Shown: positions 1 through 5,304 of the stretch, piece by piece
Position numbering within the stretch: the first letter of the stretch is position 1
How the letters are laid out: every line of letters begins with the position of its first letter
Origin: JANWHF01 sp036276235
Lineage (GTDB): Bacteria > Planctomycetota > Phycisphaerae > Tepidisphaerales > Tepidisphaeraceae
Direction: 5' to 3'
Assembly (NCBI GenBank): GCA_036276235.1
Contig: DATBDZ010000133.1
Span: 1-7,502, forward strand
DNA: 7,502 bases
Translations under genes and position numbers: made by a program
The notes under the pieces: generated by a model
Databases searched by the model: none
Told to the model about the DNA's origin: nothing
Seen by the model: the letters and a program-made list of their open reading frames with translations, nothing else

Positions 1-112
1 ACTCAGGGGAGAGGGCTGGGGTGAGGGGACAGACCGCGGATCTGCGAACGGCGCCATATCGCCAGTCCCCGTCCCCTCACCCTGCCCTCTCCCCTGAGTA
101 CAGGGGAGAGGG
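1..112 (+). repeat. Family IV long inverted repeat, copy 1 (left end cut by window)
   Basis: First of three copies of a roughly 126-bp element (others at 2976-3101 and 7384-7502), all in the same orientation. The copy starts inside the loop of the left terminal hairpin; the right strand of that hairpin, CAGGGGAGAGGG, is at 4-15. It is followed by CTGGGGTGAGGGGAC (16-30), a 40-base centre, GTCCCCTCACCCTG (71-84), then a complete right terminal hairpin with a 12-bp stem: CCCTCTCCCCTG (85-96), loop AGTA, CAGGGGAGAGGG (101-112). The centre has its own small hairpin, GGCG (50-53) with CGCC (60-63). The element has no coding content and no transposase; it resembles a MITE-like dispersed repeat. The short reading frames through it are translated repeat, not genes. 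Confidence 0.9.
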
Positions 113-212
113 TTCTGAGTGCGATCCGCGCCGGGAAAAACCTTTAGAGCCGGCACTTCCGTCGGTGACGGTTTCTTGCGGTCTCTTTCGTCTTAGATGT
201 GTGCCATCACAT

Positions 213-1805
213 TCAGTAGCCAATGTTTCTGAGCCCCTGTTTCCCCAACCGCTCCTCCAACTGCGTCAGATACAAACTCTTCGGCCCCACCGGCGTTCCC
301 ATTGAATCGATCGTTCCTTCCGGCAGCTTCGGTTCTTTATCAAACGGCCGGGCGGCGGATTGCGATTGGCCGATGCAGCCGATCATCCAGTTCACTGCGC
401 CGGGCGGGTTTTGGATGATGAAATCTTTGGCGGTGCAGTTCCAGATGACGCCCCAGCCCATGGTCCAGCCGTGGCCGGAGCCCATGGAGCCTCGGTTGCG
501 CATTTCGATTTCGCCCTGGGGGGCCTGGCAATTGTCGTAGAGCAGACCGGTGGACCAGCGCTGATGCGACTCCGCGGCGCTTTTGCCATGAAACGTGCAA
601 TTGAGCAAAACGACCGGGCCGCTATGCCCCGAACCCGTGGCGGAAAACCAGACGTTGTTGGCGGTCACCGTGCAGCGGTCGAGCAGTATTTGCGTGCCAT
701 CCGGTGCGAACTCCGCCGGCTTGGAGGAGCCAGTGTGATCAATCTTGCGATTGACGGCGACGCGCGACAGCGTGACCCGCCGACCGGTGACGCCGACGCT
801 GTTCATCGTTTCGTCGATCACCAGATTCCGCGCCCAACAATCCTGTCCACTGATGCGCAGCGCCTGAAAATGCGGCTGATCATGATTGATCGGCTGCGGC
901 GGCGATTCGATGTGCAAACTCTCAATGCCAACTTGCGAAAGCTCCGCCGGAGGGCGGATTTTCAGGACCGCCGTCCCGGGCGGATTCAGATAGCGGGCGT
1001 CGAAAGAATCAGACAGCGGCACATCGAGCGTGATCGTGTTCCCGGAAATGGCGGCGATCTTCCGCTCGGTCGTGGTAAACGTGCCGGCACGAATCCAGGT
1101 TTGCGGCTTCTCATCGCGCACCAGATCGTCCATGTGCATGAACTTGATCCAGGCGTCGGTGACCGGCCGGCGAATCGCGATCCAATCGCCAACGGAAAAC
1201 CCGGCGGCATCTGCTACTTTGAACGAACTCACACCCGAAGGCACGTATTGATCGGCAATCGAAGTCTGCGCGGATTCGAATGCTTCGCCCTTCGCGGCCG
1301 GCGCAGCGCCGCGCCCGCGCGGAGCGGCAGGTGCCTTGACGGAAATCGCCAGATGCGGATTGCCGGTGAGTTTGATCGTGGTCTGCGAGTTACCCTCCCC
1401 GCCGCTGCCGCGCAGGACGACGCCGCTGGCGGTGATGTTGATTGGCTTCGAGCACATAAAAGTTCCCGGCGCTAGGAGGACCGCGCCGCGGAAGCCATCC
1501 TTGAGCGGCATCGCCGACACTTCATCGATGGCGGCCTGAATCGCCGCCGTGTCGTCATTGGGCCCGCCGGGCATGACCGTCTTCTTGACCGGAACATCGG
1601 GGATGGCGACGCCGCCACCCATATAGCCGGCGAAGGAGAAATCCATGATGCGATCGCCGGCTGGCGTTGTTCTGTAAATGAGTTTCCCGTCAGCGCCGGG
1701 GTGGGCCCATTGGCTAACCGCCGGCTCGGCGCCATGCGCGCTCATGCTCGCGCCGATACAAATTGACAGACAGATCGCGCGGATAGGCTTCATTGACATG
1801 GTCAT
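213..1805 (-). CDS. Secreted right-handed beta-helix protein (pectate-lyase-superfamily type)
   Basis: Predicted exported protein of 530 residues, probably acting on or binding polysaccharide; substrate and reaction are unknown. Residues 6-26 are a Sec-type signal peptide (KPIRAICLSICIGAS core, cleavage near AHGA). Residues 80-135 carry the N-terminal signature of the Pectate_lyase_3 family: GGPNDDTAAIQAAID, then a GAVLLAPGTF strand and GVVLRGSG turn. From about 290 to 480 come short strand repeats typical of a parallel beta-helix (IESLHIES, ARNLVIDETM, VTLSRVAV, ILLDRCTV, VVLLNCTF). The closing block has MGSGHGW and NPPGAVNWMIGCIG, and the tail LYLTQLEERLG is helical. An Ala/Pro/Arg/Gly-rich segment (158-173) interrupts the fold. 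The frame is open to an ATG at 1868, but that start lies within the hairpin repeat at 1862-1885 and would place a basic stretch before the signal peptide. The ATG at 1805 is preferred; ATGs at 1799 and 1793 are alternatives, and no strong Shine-Dalgarno decides. Catalytic residues cannot be assigned. Confidence 0.85.
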   Translation of the reverse strand: MTMSMKPIRAICLSICIGASMSAHGAEPAVSQWAHPGADGKLIYRTTPAGDRIMDFSFAGYMGGGVAIPDVPVKKTVMPGGPNDDTAAIQAAIDEVSAMPLKDGFRGAVLLAPGTFMCSKPINITASGVVLRGSGGEGNSQTTIKLTGNPHLAISVKAPAAPRGRGAAPAAKGEAFESAQTSIADQYVPSGVSSFKVADAAGFSVGDWIAIRRPVTDAWIKFMHMDDLVRDEKPQTWIRAGTFTTTERKIAAISGNTITLDVPLSDSFDARYLNPPGTAVLKIRPPAELSQVGIESLHIESPPQPINHDQPHFQALRISGQDCWARNLVIDETMNSVGVTGRRVTLSRVAVNRKIDHTGSSKPAEFAPDGTQILLDRCTVTANNVWFSATGSGHSGPVVLLNCTFHGKSAAESHQRWSTGLLYDNCQAPQGEIEMRNRGSMGSGHGWTMGWGVIWNCTAKDFIIQNPPGAVNWMIGCIGQSQSAARPFDKEPKLPEGTIDSMGTPVGPKSLYLTQLEERLGKQGLRNIGY

Positions 1806-1861
1806 GGTGCGTCTCGTTCGATCTCGAAAAAGTTCACCGCGATTGCGCCGATGGCTGAATC

Positions 1862-1954
1862 GTGGCACGGGTTTTTAACCCGTGCAAGCGGCGCGTTGTT
1901 GCGATGGACTCATCTTCCATCACATCGCCAGCACGGGTTGAAAACCCGTGCCAC
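1862..1954. repeat. Family I inverted hairpin pair with GTGG heads (REPIN-like)
   Basis: Two hairpins face each other across 45 bases. Left: head GTGG (1862-1865), stem CACGGGTT (1866-1873), loop TTT, stem AACCCGTG (1877-1884). Right, in opposite orientation: CACGGGTT (1932-1939), loop GAA, AACCCGTG (1943-1950), then CCAC (1951-1954), the complement of GTGG. The two 24-base arms differ at one loop base. The spacer has an inner inverted pair, GCGATG (1901-1906) with CATCGC (1923-1928), so the whole 93 bp is nested. It lies between the esterase and beta-helix genes, both read leftwards. There is no run of T after the stems, so a classical terminator role is not shown. The head-plus-hairpin layout is that of REP elements mobilised by RAYT transposases. 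Confidence 0.85.
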
Positions 1955-2003
1955 AGGACGCGCTCTCTGCACTCACACTCGGCCGCTCTTCCACAAGCTC
2001 AGA

Positions 2004-2867
2004 TCACCTGAACAATTGCATCGCCACCAGATACAGATCGTTTTTCCAGACCGCCCACTCGTGTTTGCCGGCGTCCTGGTGCCAGGTGTGTTTGATGCCT
2101 TTGTCAGTCAGCGTTTGATCGAGATTTTTGGCATTGGGCAGGCCGGGATCCTGATCGCCGATCGAGACCCAAAACATCTTGAGGCGTGAGTTGAGCGTGG
2201 CGGCGTCGGGGTAGGTCGAGAGGGCGTTGGATTCACCGCCACGGGCGGCGGGCAGTCCGGCGCTGAAGACGCCGACGTACGCGAAGACATCCGAATGCGG
2301 CGGGCCGATCCGCATGCTTTGCCCACCGCCCATCGAAAGCCCGCAGAGAGCGCGGTGCGGCTGATCCGCCACCACAGAGTAATGCGATTCGATGAATGGG
2401 ATCACATCCTTCAGCAGATCATCCGCAAAACCCGTGGCGGCCTTTTGACGCTCTTCGGGCGTGGCGTTGGGATTTCGCGTCGGCGTTCCGGGCGCGTTGG
2501 CGTAGCCGTATGGCATCACAATGATCATGGGCACGGCTTTCTTGTCGGCGTAGAGATTGTCCATGATCTTGTCAGCCGCGCCCTTTTTCACCCAGCCGGT
2601 TTCGTCATCGCCCGAGCCATGCAGTAAATAAAGCACAGGGTATTTCATATCCTTGCTATACCCCGGCGGGGTGTAGACGGTGAGCTTGCGCTTGAAGCCG
2701 AGCGTCGTGGAATCGTATTCCTCGGAAATCACCTTCCCATGCGGCACCTCGCGCGGCTGATCCATGCCCGCCGGCAACACATCATCCGCACCAAAGCACC
2801 GCGCCTGGAACACGAGAACATACGCCAACGCCGCCGCGAGCGACGCCGCAATCTTCGAAGCCTTCAT
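2004..2867 (-). CDS. Secreted CE1-like esterase (esterase D / feruloyl-esterase family)
   Basis: Alpha/beta-hydrolase of 287 residues in the Esterase family (PF00756), relatives of which include the XynZ feruloyl esterase domain and other carbohydrate esterases. It probably removes acyl groups from a polysaccharide or releases small esters outside the cytoplasm; the substrate is not determinable. Residues 1-27 form a signal peptide. The order is as expected: LTVYTPPGY (62-70), YPVLYLLHGSGDDETGW with the oxyanion-side HG (83-84), MIIVMPYGYA (114-123), nucleophile elbow GLSMGGG with Ser178, acidic residue in IGDQD (Asp240 most likely) and His269 in GKHEW. The catalytic triad therefore looks complete and the length is normal. 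The ATG at 2867 has a very strong Shine-Dalgarno. The next gene in the same direction, the beta-helix protein, starts 198 bp downstream across a hairpin repeat, so cotranscription is possible but unproven. Confidence 0.95.
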   Translation of the reverse strand: MKASKIAASLAAALAYVLVFQARCFGADDVLPAGMDQPREVPHGKVISEEYDSTTLGFKRKLTVYTPPGYSKDMKYPVLYLLHGSGDDETGWVKKGAADKIMDNLYADKKAVPMIIVMPYGYANAPGTPTRNPNATPEERQKAATGFADDLLKDVIPFIESHYSVVADQPHRALCGLSMGGGQSMRIGPPHSDVFAYVGVFSAGLPAARGGESNALSTYPDAATLNSRLKMFWVSIGDQDPGLPNAKNLDQTLTDKGIKHTWHQDAGKHEWAVWKNDLYLVAMQLFR

Positions 2868-2869
2868 GA

Positions 2870-2879
2870 CTCCTCCTTT
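2870..2879 (-). promoter_or_regulatory. Strong ribosome binding site of the esterase gene
   Basis: On the minus strand AAAGGAGGAG precedes the ATG at 2867; the AGGAGG core (2877-2872) is 4 bases upstream. This fixes the esterase start and is far stronger than anything upstream of the other genes here. A partial complement, CTCCTT, sits just upstream, so a 5-bp hairpin (CTCCT, loop TAA, AGGAG) could form over the core. Whether that affects translation is unknown. Confidence 0.85.
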
Positions 2880-2926
2880 AAGGAGATGAGCAAAACGATT
2901 CCGCCGAGAAAGTTTGAAACTGATGC

Positions 2927-3652
2927 GTGAGGATACGCGAAGCGACGGGGAAATGCCTTAAAAATCGCGCATTCTCCCTCTCCCCTGTACTCAGGGGAGA
3001 GGGCTGGGGTGAGGGGACGAACTGTGCGCCTTGCGAACCGCGCGATATCGCGACTCGCTGTCCCCTCACCCTGCCCTCTCCCCTAAGTACAGGGGAGACG
3101 GTTCTGAGCGCCTCATCTTCGACGATCGCCTACACTTCCAGCATCACGCGAAAGGTTTTCAACATCGCCTGCACGATCTCGCTGGTGGCATGCATCGCCG
3201 CCACGGCGTTTTGGCTGCGCAGTTACTCGCACTGCGATGTTTTGATTGGCCAGCATTCGCCGCGGGATCGTTACGAGATGACGCTGGAATTTGGCCTGCT
3301 CACTTTTGAGCATGAAGATGCGCAGCGCGGGCAGGTCGAAAGCGGATGGCAGTATTTTGAAAAGTCGCTGCCGCGCCGGGCGCTGCGGCCCAGGGGATTA
3401 TTCGGATTCGAGTTTTATCAGGGGCAGGTGCGGCACTACGTGCTGTTGCCATCCAGTCGCTTTTGGGGAGTGACGATGCCGCTCTGGTTTATTGCGGCGA
3501 TGTTCGGAGTATTGCCGGCGATTCAGTGGGGCCGCATTCATCGAGCGCGCATCGCGCGGAGACGAGCTAGCGCGGGGTTGTGTGCCGCGTGTGGGTATGA
3601 TTTGCGCGCCAGCAGCGGGAGATGCCCGGAATGCGGCCTGCTGACTGTGTAG
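2927..3652 (+). CDS. Small two-helix membrane protein with C-terminal zinc ribbon; N-terminus runs through a repeat
   Basis: The native protein is probably about 170 residues: a first membrane helix (residues 77-97 counted from the ATG at 2927), an extracytoplasmic domain of about 85 residues, a second helix (182-201), a basic stretch RIHRARIARRR, and a zinc ribbon with Cys219, Cys222, Cys233 and Cys236 (CAACGYDLRASSGRCPECG). This plan, ending in CxxCGYDLR...RCPECG, is common in uncharacterised planctomycete proteins; function is unknown. The start is the problem. The only ATG before the first helix is at 2927, which makes residues 17-59 a translation of the family IV repeat at 2976-3101. Between the repeat and the helix there is no in-frame ATG, GTG or TTG. 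The position where a start would be expected is ATC at 3143 (ITRKVFNIAC). CTG at 3104 sits 6 bases after AGGGGAG at the repeat edge. The TAG stop (3650-3652) belongs to a GTAG-headed repeat. The gene may be expressed as a fusion, may use an unusual start, or may have lost its start. Confidence 0.6.
   Translation: MRIREATGKCLKNRAFSLSPVLRGEGWGEGTNCAPCEPRDIATRCPLTLPSPLSTGETVLSASSSTIAYTSSITRKVFNIACTISLVACIAATAFWLRSYSHCDVLIGQHSPRDRYEMTLEFGLLTFEHEDAQRGQVESGWQYFEKSLPRRALRPRGLFGFEFYQGQVRHYVLLPSSRFWGVTMPLWFIAAMFGVLPAIQWGRIHRARIARRRASAGLCAACGYDLRASSGRCPECGLLTV
2976..3101 (+). repeat. Family IV long inverted repeat, copy 2 (complete)
   Basis: The only copy complete in the window. Left terminal hairpin: CCCTCTCCCCTG (2976-2987), loop TACT, CAGGGGAGAGGG (2992-3003). 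Next CTGGGGTGAGGGGAC (3004-3018), a 41-base centre, GTCCCCTCACCCTG (3060-3073), and the right terminal hairpin (3074-3101), which has two changes from the 12-bp stem seen in copy 1 (CCTA at 3082-3085 and GACGG at 3097-3101). The two 42-43-base arms pair with each other as well as folding individually. The centre holds the perfect 12-base palindrome CGCGATATCGCG (3041-3052). The element lies between the esterase start and the zinc-ribbon membrane protein and is read in frame with the latter. Confidence 0.92.
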
Positions 3653-3720
3653 GGGCGAACCTTGTGTTCGCCCTGTGTGGTCGCGCAAGCACAGTGGGTG
3701 AACACAAGGTTCACCCCTAC
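3649..3720. repeat. Family II REPIN-like inverted pair, units A and B
   Basis: Unit A (3649-3673, plus): head GTAG, stem GGGCGAAC, loop CTTGT, stem GTTCGCCC. Unit B (3696-3720, minus): the same layout with stem GGGTGAAC / GTTCACCC, ending in CTAC. The 22-base spacer contains CTGTG (3673-3677) opposite CACAG (3690-3694). The stop codon TAG of the preceding gene is the TAG of unit A's GTAG head. This layout (GTAG head, hairpin, inverted partner with heads outward) matches REP doublets mobilised by RAYT-type tyrosine transposases; no such transposase is present in the window. Confidence 0.88.
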
Positions 3721-3738
3721 AAATCCGGCCCTGGTCTC

Positions 3739-3811
3739 GTAGGGGCGAACCTTGTGTTCGCCCAGCGCCGATCGCGCTAACGACAAGGGTGAACACGAGG
3801 TTCACCCCTAC
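3739..3811. repeat. Family II REPIN-like inverted pair, units C and D
   Basis: Unit C (3739-3763, plus) is identical to unit A over all 25 bases. Unit D (3787-3811, minus) has the GGGTGAAC / GTTCACCC stem found in unit B, with one further change in the loop (ACGAG). The 23-base spacer has its own hairpin, AGCGC (3764-3768) with GCGCT (3774-3778), and differs in sequence from the spacer of the first pair. The pair is 73 bp long against 72 bp for the first and begins 18 bp after it, in tandem. Confidence 0.88.
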
Positions 3812-3841
3812 GAATTCACCGTGTCGGGCGCGAGCGAAAAA

Positions 3842-3866
3842 GGGCGAACACAGGGTTCGCCCCTAC
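3842..3866 (-). repeat. Family II single REP-like unit E
   Basis: A fifth unit, on the minus strand: stem GGGCGAAC, loop ACAGG, stem GTTCGCCC, then CTAC (GTAG when read on the minus strand). It carries the C/G version of the variable stem pair, as in A and C, although it is oriented like B and D. It ends 22 bp before the stop of the DUF1501 gene. With the two pairs it fills the convergent gap 3653-3888, where I see no other feature and no hairpin followed by a run of T. Confidence 0.85.
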
Positions 3867-3888
3867 GGGAAATGCAAGCCGCTTCCGC

Positions 3889-5304
3889 TTACGCCAACAT
3901 CTCCTTCACGACATGCCCATATACATCCGTCAGCCGGAAATCCCGCCCCGCGTAGCGATACGTCAATCGCTCGTGATCGATCCCCAGGATGTGCAAAATG
4001 GTGGCGTGCAAATCGTGAACGTGCACGGGGTTTTCGGCGACGTTCATGCCCATCTCATCGGATGAGCCGTAGGCGAAGCCGCCTTTGACGCCGCCGCCGG
4101 CGAGGAGCGTGGTGAACGCGGTGTGATGATGATCGCGGCCGGGCTTGGAGCCTTCCTTTTGCTCGGCGTATGGGGTGCGGCCAAACTCGCCGCCGAAAAT
4201 CACCAGCGTTTCGTCGAGCAAACCGCGCTGCTTGAGATCGGCAATCAGCGCGGCGGCGGCGCGGTCGCCGTCGGCACAGAGCTTCACGTGCCGCTCGTTG
4301 TGATTCTGGTGCGTGTCCCACGGCTGGTTGTCGTCGCTGGTGTAATAGACGGTGACGAAGCGGACGCCGTCTTCCACCAATCGCCGCGCCAGCAAACAAG
4401 ACCTGCCGAAGGGCGTGGGGCCGTACGAATCGCGCACCTCCTGCGGCTCCTTGCCGATGTCAAACGTCTGCATCGCGCGCTTCTGCATTTGGAAGGCGGT
4501 TTCCATCGCCTTGATCTGGCCATCCAGATCGGCGTCGCCGGCGCGGCGGGACATGTGCATTTGATTGAGCTGATCCAGCAGATCAAGCTGCTCGCGCTGC
4601 TGCGAAAAATCTAGATTGGGATTGTGAATGTTGGCCACCAACTTCTCGACGCGCATGTCTGAGGTTACGACGCTCATCCCCTGAAACTGTGCCGGCAGAA
4701 AGCTGTTGTTCCAGAGCGCCGGGCCAACCACGATCTTGGATGTCGGCCGCAGCACGACATATCCGGGAAGATTTTGGTTTTCGGTGCCCAGGCCGTAGAG
4801 CAGCCACGACCCCATCGACGGCCGCACCGGCTGCACGTTGCCCGTGTGCATCTGCAGCAGCGCCGGCTCATGATTGGGCACATCCGTGCGCATCGAACGA
4901 ATGACGCAGCAATCGTCAATCACCTTGGCCAGATTCGGCAGCGTGTCGCACATCTCGATGCCACTCTGGCCCTGCTTGTGGAACGTGAACGGCGACGGCA
5001 TAAAGCCGCCGGTCTTGCCTTTTTTGTAGAGCCTTTCAGTCGGCGTCTGCCCAGCGAATTTCGTCAATGCCGGTTTCGGATCGAACGTATCGACGTGAGA
5101 CGGGCCGCCATTGAGAAACAGAAAAATCACCCGCTTAGCGCGCGGCGTGAAATGCGGCAAGCGCGCAGAACCGGCGGCGGGAACCTTTTGTGGATCAAGC
5201 AAACCCAGAAGACTCACCAGCCCAAATCCGCCGCACATGCGGCCCAGCATCGCGCGACGGGACATCGGTGCAACCGAAATTGGTCGTTCATTCTTAATCG
5301 ACAT
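3889..5304 (-). CDS. DUF1501 family exported protein (alkaline-phosphatase/sulfatase-like fold), Tat signal
   Basis: Protein of 471 residues, full length for DUF1501 (PF07394), a family with remote similarity to sulfatases and alkaline phosphatases; its reaction is unknown. A twin-arginine signal lies at MSRRAMLGRMCGGFG (14-28) before the hydrophobic LVSLLGLL, so export in folded form with bound metal is likely. Visible family motifs are IFLFLNGGPSHVDTFDPKP (60-78), the probable N-terminal metal site; VPNHEPALLQMHTG (142-155); WDTHQNHNERH (329-339); IFGGEFGRTPY (369-379); GRDHHH (389-394); and HVHDLHATILHILGID (428-443). The conserved Asp and His residues are present, so it appears intact. 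The frame is open upstream to 5340, but the ATG at 5304 is preferred: it overlaps the end of the DUF1549/DUF1553 gene by 11 bases, fitting translational coupling, and leaves a short leader before the RR motif. It is the last gene of a two-gene operon. Confidence 0.95.
   Translation of the reverse strand: MSIKNERPISVAPMSRRAMLGRMCGGFGLVSLLGLLDPQKVPAAGSARLPHFTPRAKRVIFLFLNGGPSHVDTFDPKPALTKFAGQTPTERLYKKGKTGGFMPSPFTFHKQGQSGIEMCDTLPNLAKVIDDCCVIRSMRTDVPNHEPALLQMHTGNVQPVRPSMGSWLLYGLGTENQNLPGYVVLRPTSKIVVGPALWNNSFLPAQFQGMSVVTSDMRVEKLVANIHNPNLDFSQQREQLDLLDQLNQMHMSRRAGDADLDGQIKAMETAFQMQKRAMQTFDIGKEPQEVRDSYGPTPFGRSCLLARRLVEDGVRFVTVYYTSDDNQPWDTHQNHNERHVKLCADGDRAAAALIADLKQRGLLDETLVIFGGEFGRTPYAEQKEGSKPGRDHHHTAFTTLLAGGGVKGGFAYGSSDEMGMNVAENPVHVHDLHATILHILGIDHERLTYRYAGRDFRLTDVYGHVVKEMLA
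5294..5304 (-). other. 11-base overlap of the two operon genes
   Basis: On the minus strand ATGTCGATTAA contains the DUF1501 start (ATG at 5304) and, in another frame, the DUF1549/DUF1553 stop (TAA, 5296-5294). Only weak Shine-Dalgarno-like sequence (GATGAGATG) precedes the ATG, so the second gene probably depends on ribosomes finishing the first. This keeps the two products in a linked ratio. Confidence 0.85.

Noticed and set aside
159..175. Plus-strand hairpin CCGTC/GACGG followed by TTTCTT as a terminator
   Set aside because: Only a 5-bp stem and a broken T run, on the strand with no gene ending there; for the minus-strand gene ending at 213 it has no T run.
21..305. Small plus-strand frame at the left edge
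   Set aside because: It consists of translated family IV repeat followed by the antisense of the beta-helix gene's 3' end.
360..1475. Long plus-strand open frame (371 codons) antisense to the beta-helix gene
   Set aside because: Its translation is rich in Arg/Ala/Gly with no domain, and it mirrors a well-supported gene on the other strand; in high-GC DNA such antisense frames are expected.
1806..1868. Upstream ATG at 1868 as the start of the beta-helix gene
   Set aside because: It lies in the family I hairpin and would add a basic 21-residue stretch before a normal signal peptide starting near 1805.
1862..1885. Family I hairpin as a classical rho-independent terminator for the esterase
   Set aside because: No run of T follows the stem on either strand; the T bases are in the loop.
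3398..3805. Minus-strand frames whose translations repeat GEHKVRPY or RTQGSPL
   Set aside because: They are translations of the family II repeat units plus the antisense of the membrane protein, not genes.
3649..3866. CRISPR-like array of 25-base repeats
   Set aside because: Units alternate in orientation and are spaced 22, 18, 23 and 30 bases apart, each unit is a hairpin with a GTAG head, and there is no cas gene; REP-type elements explain it better.
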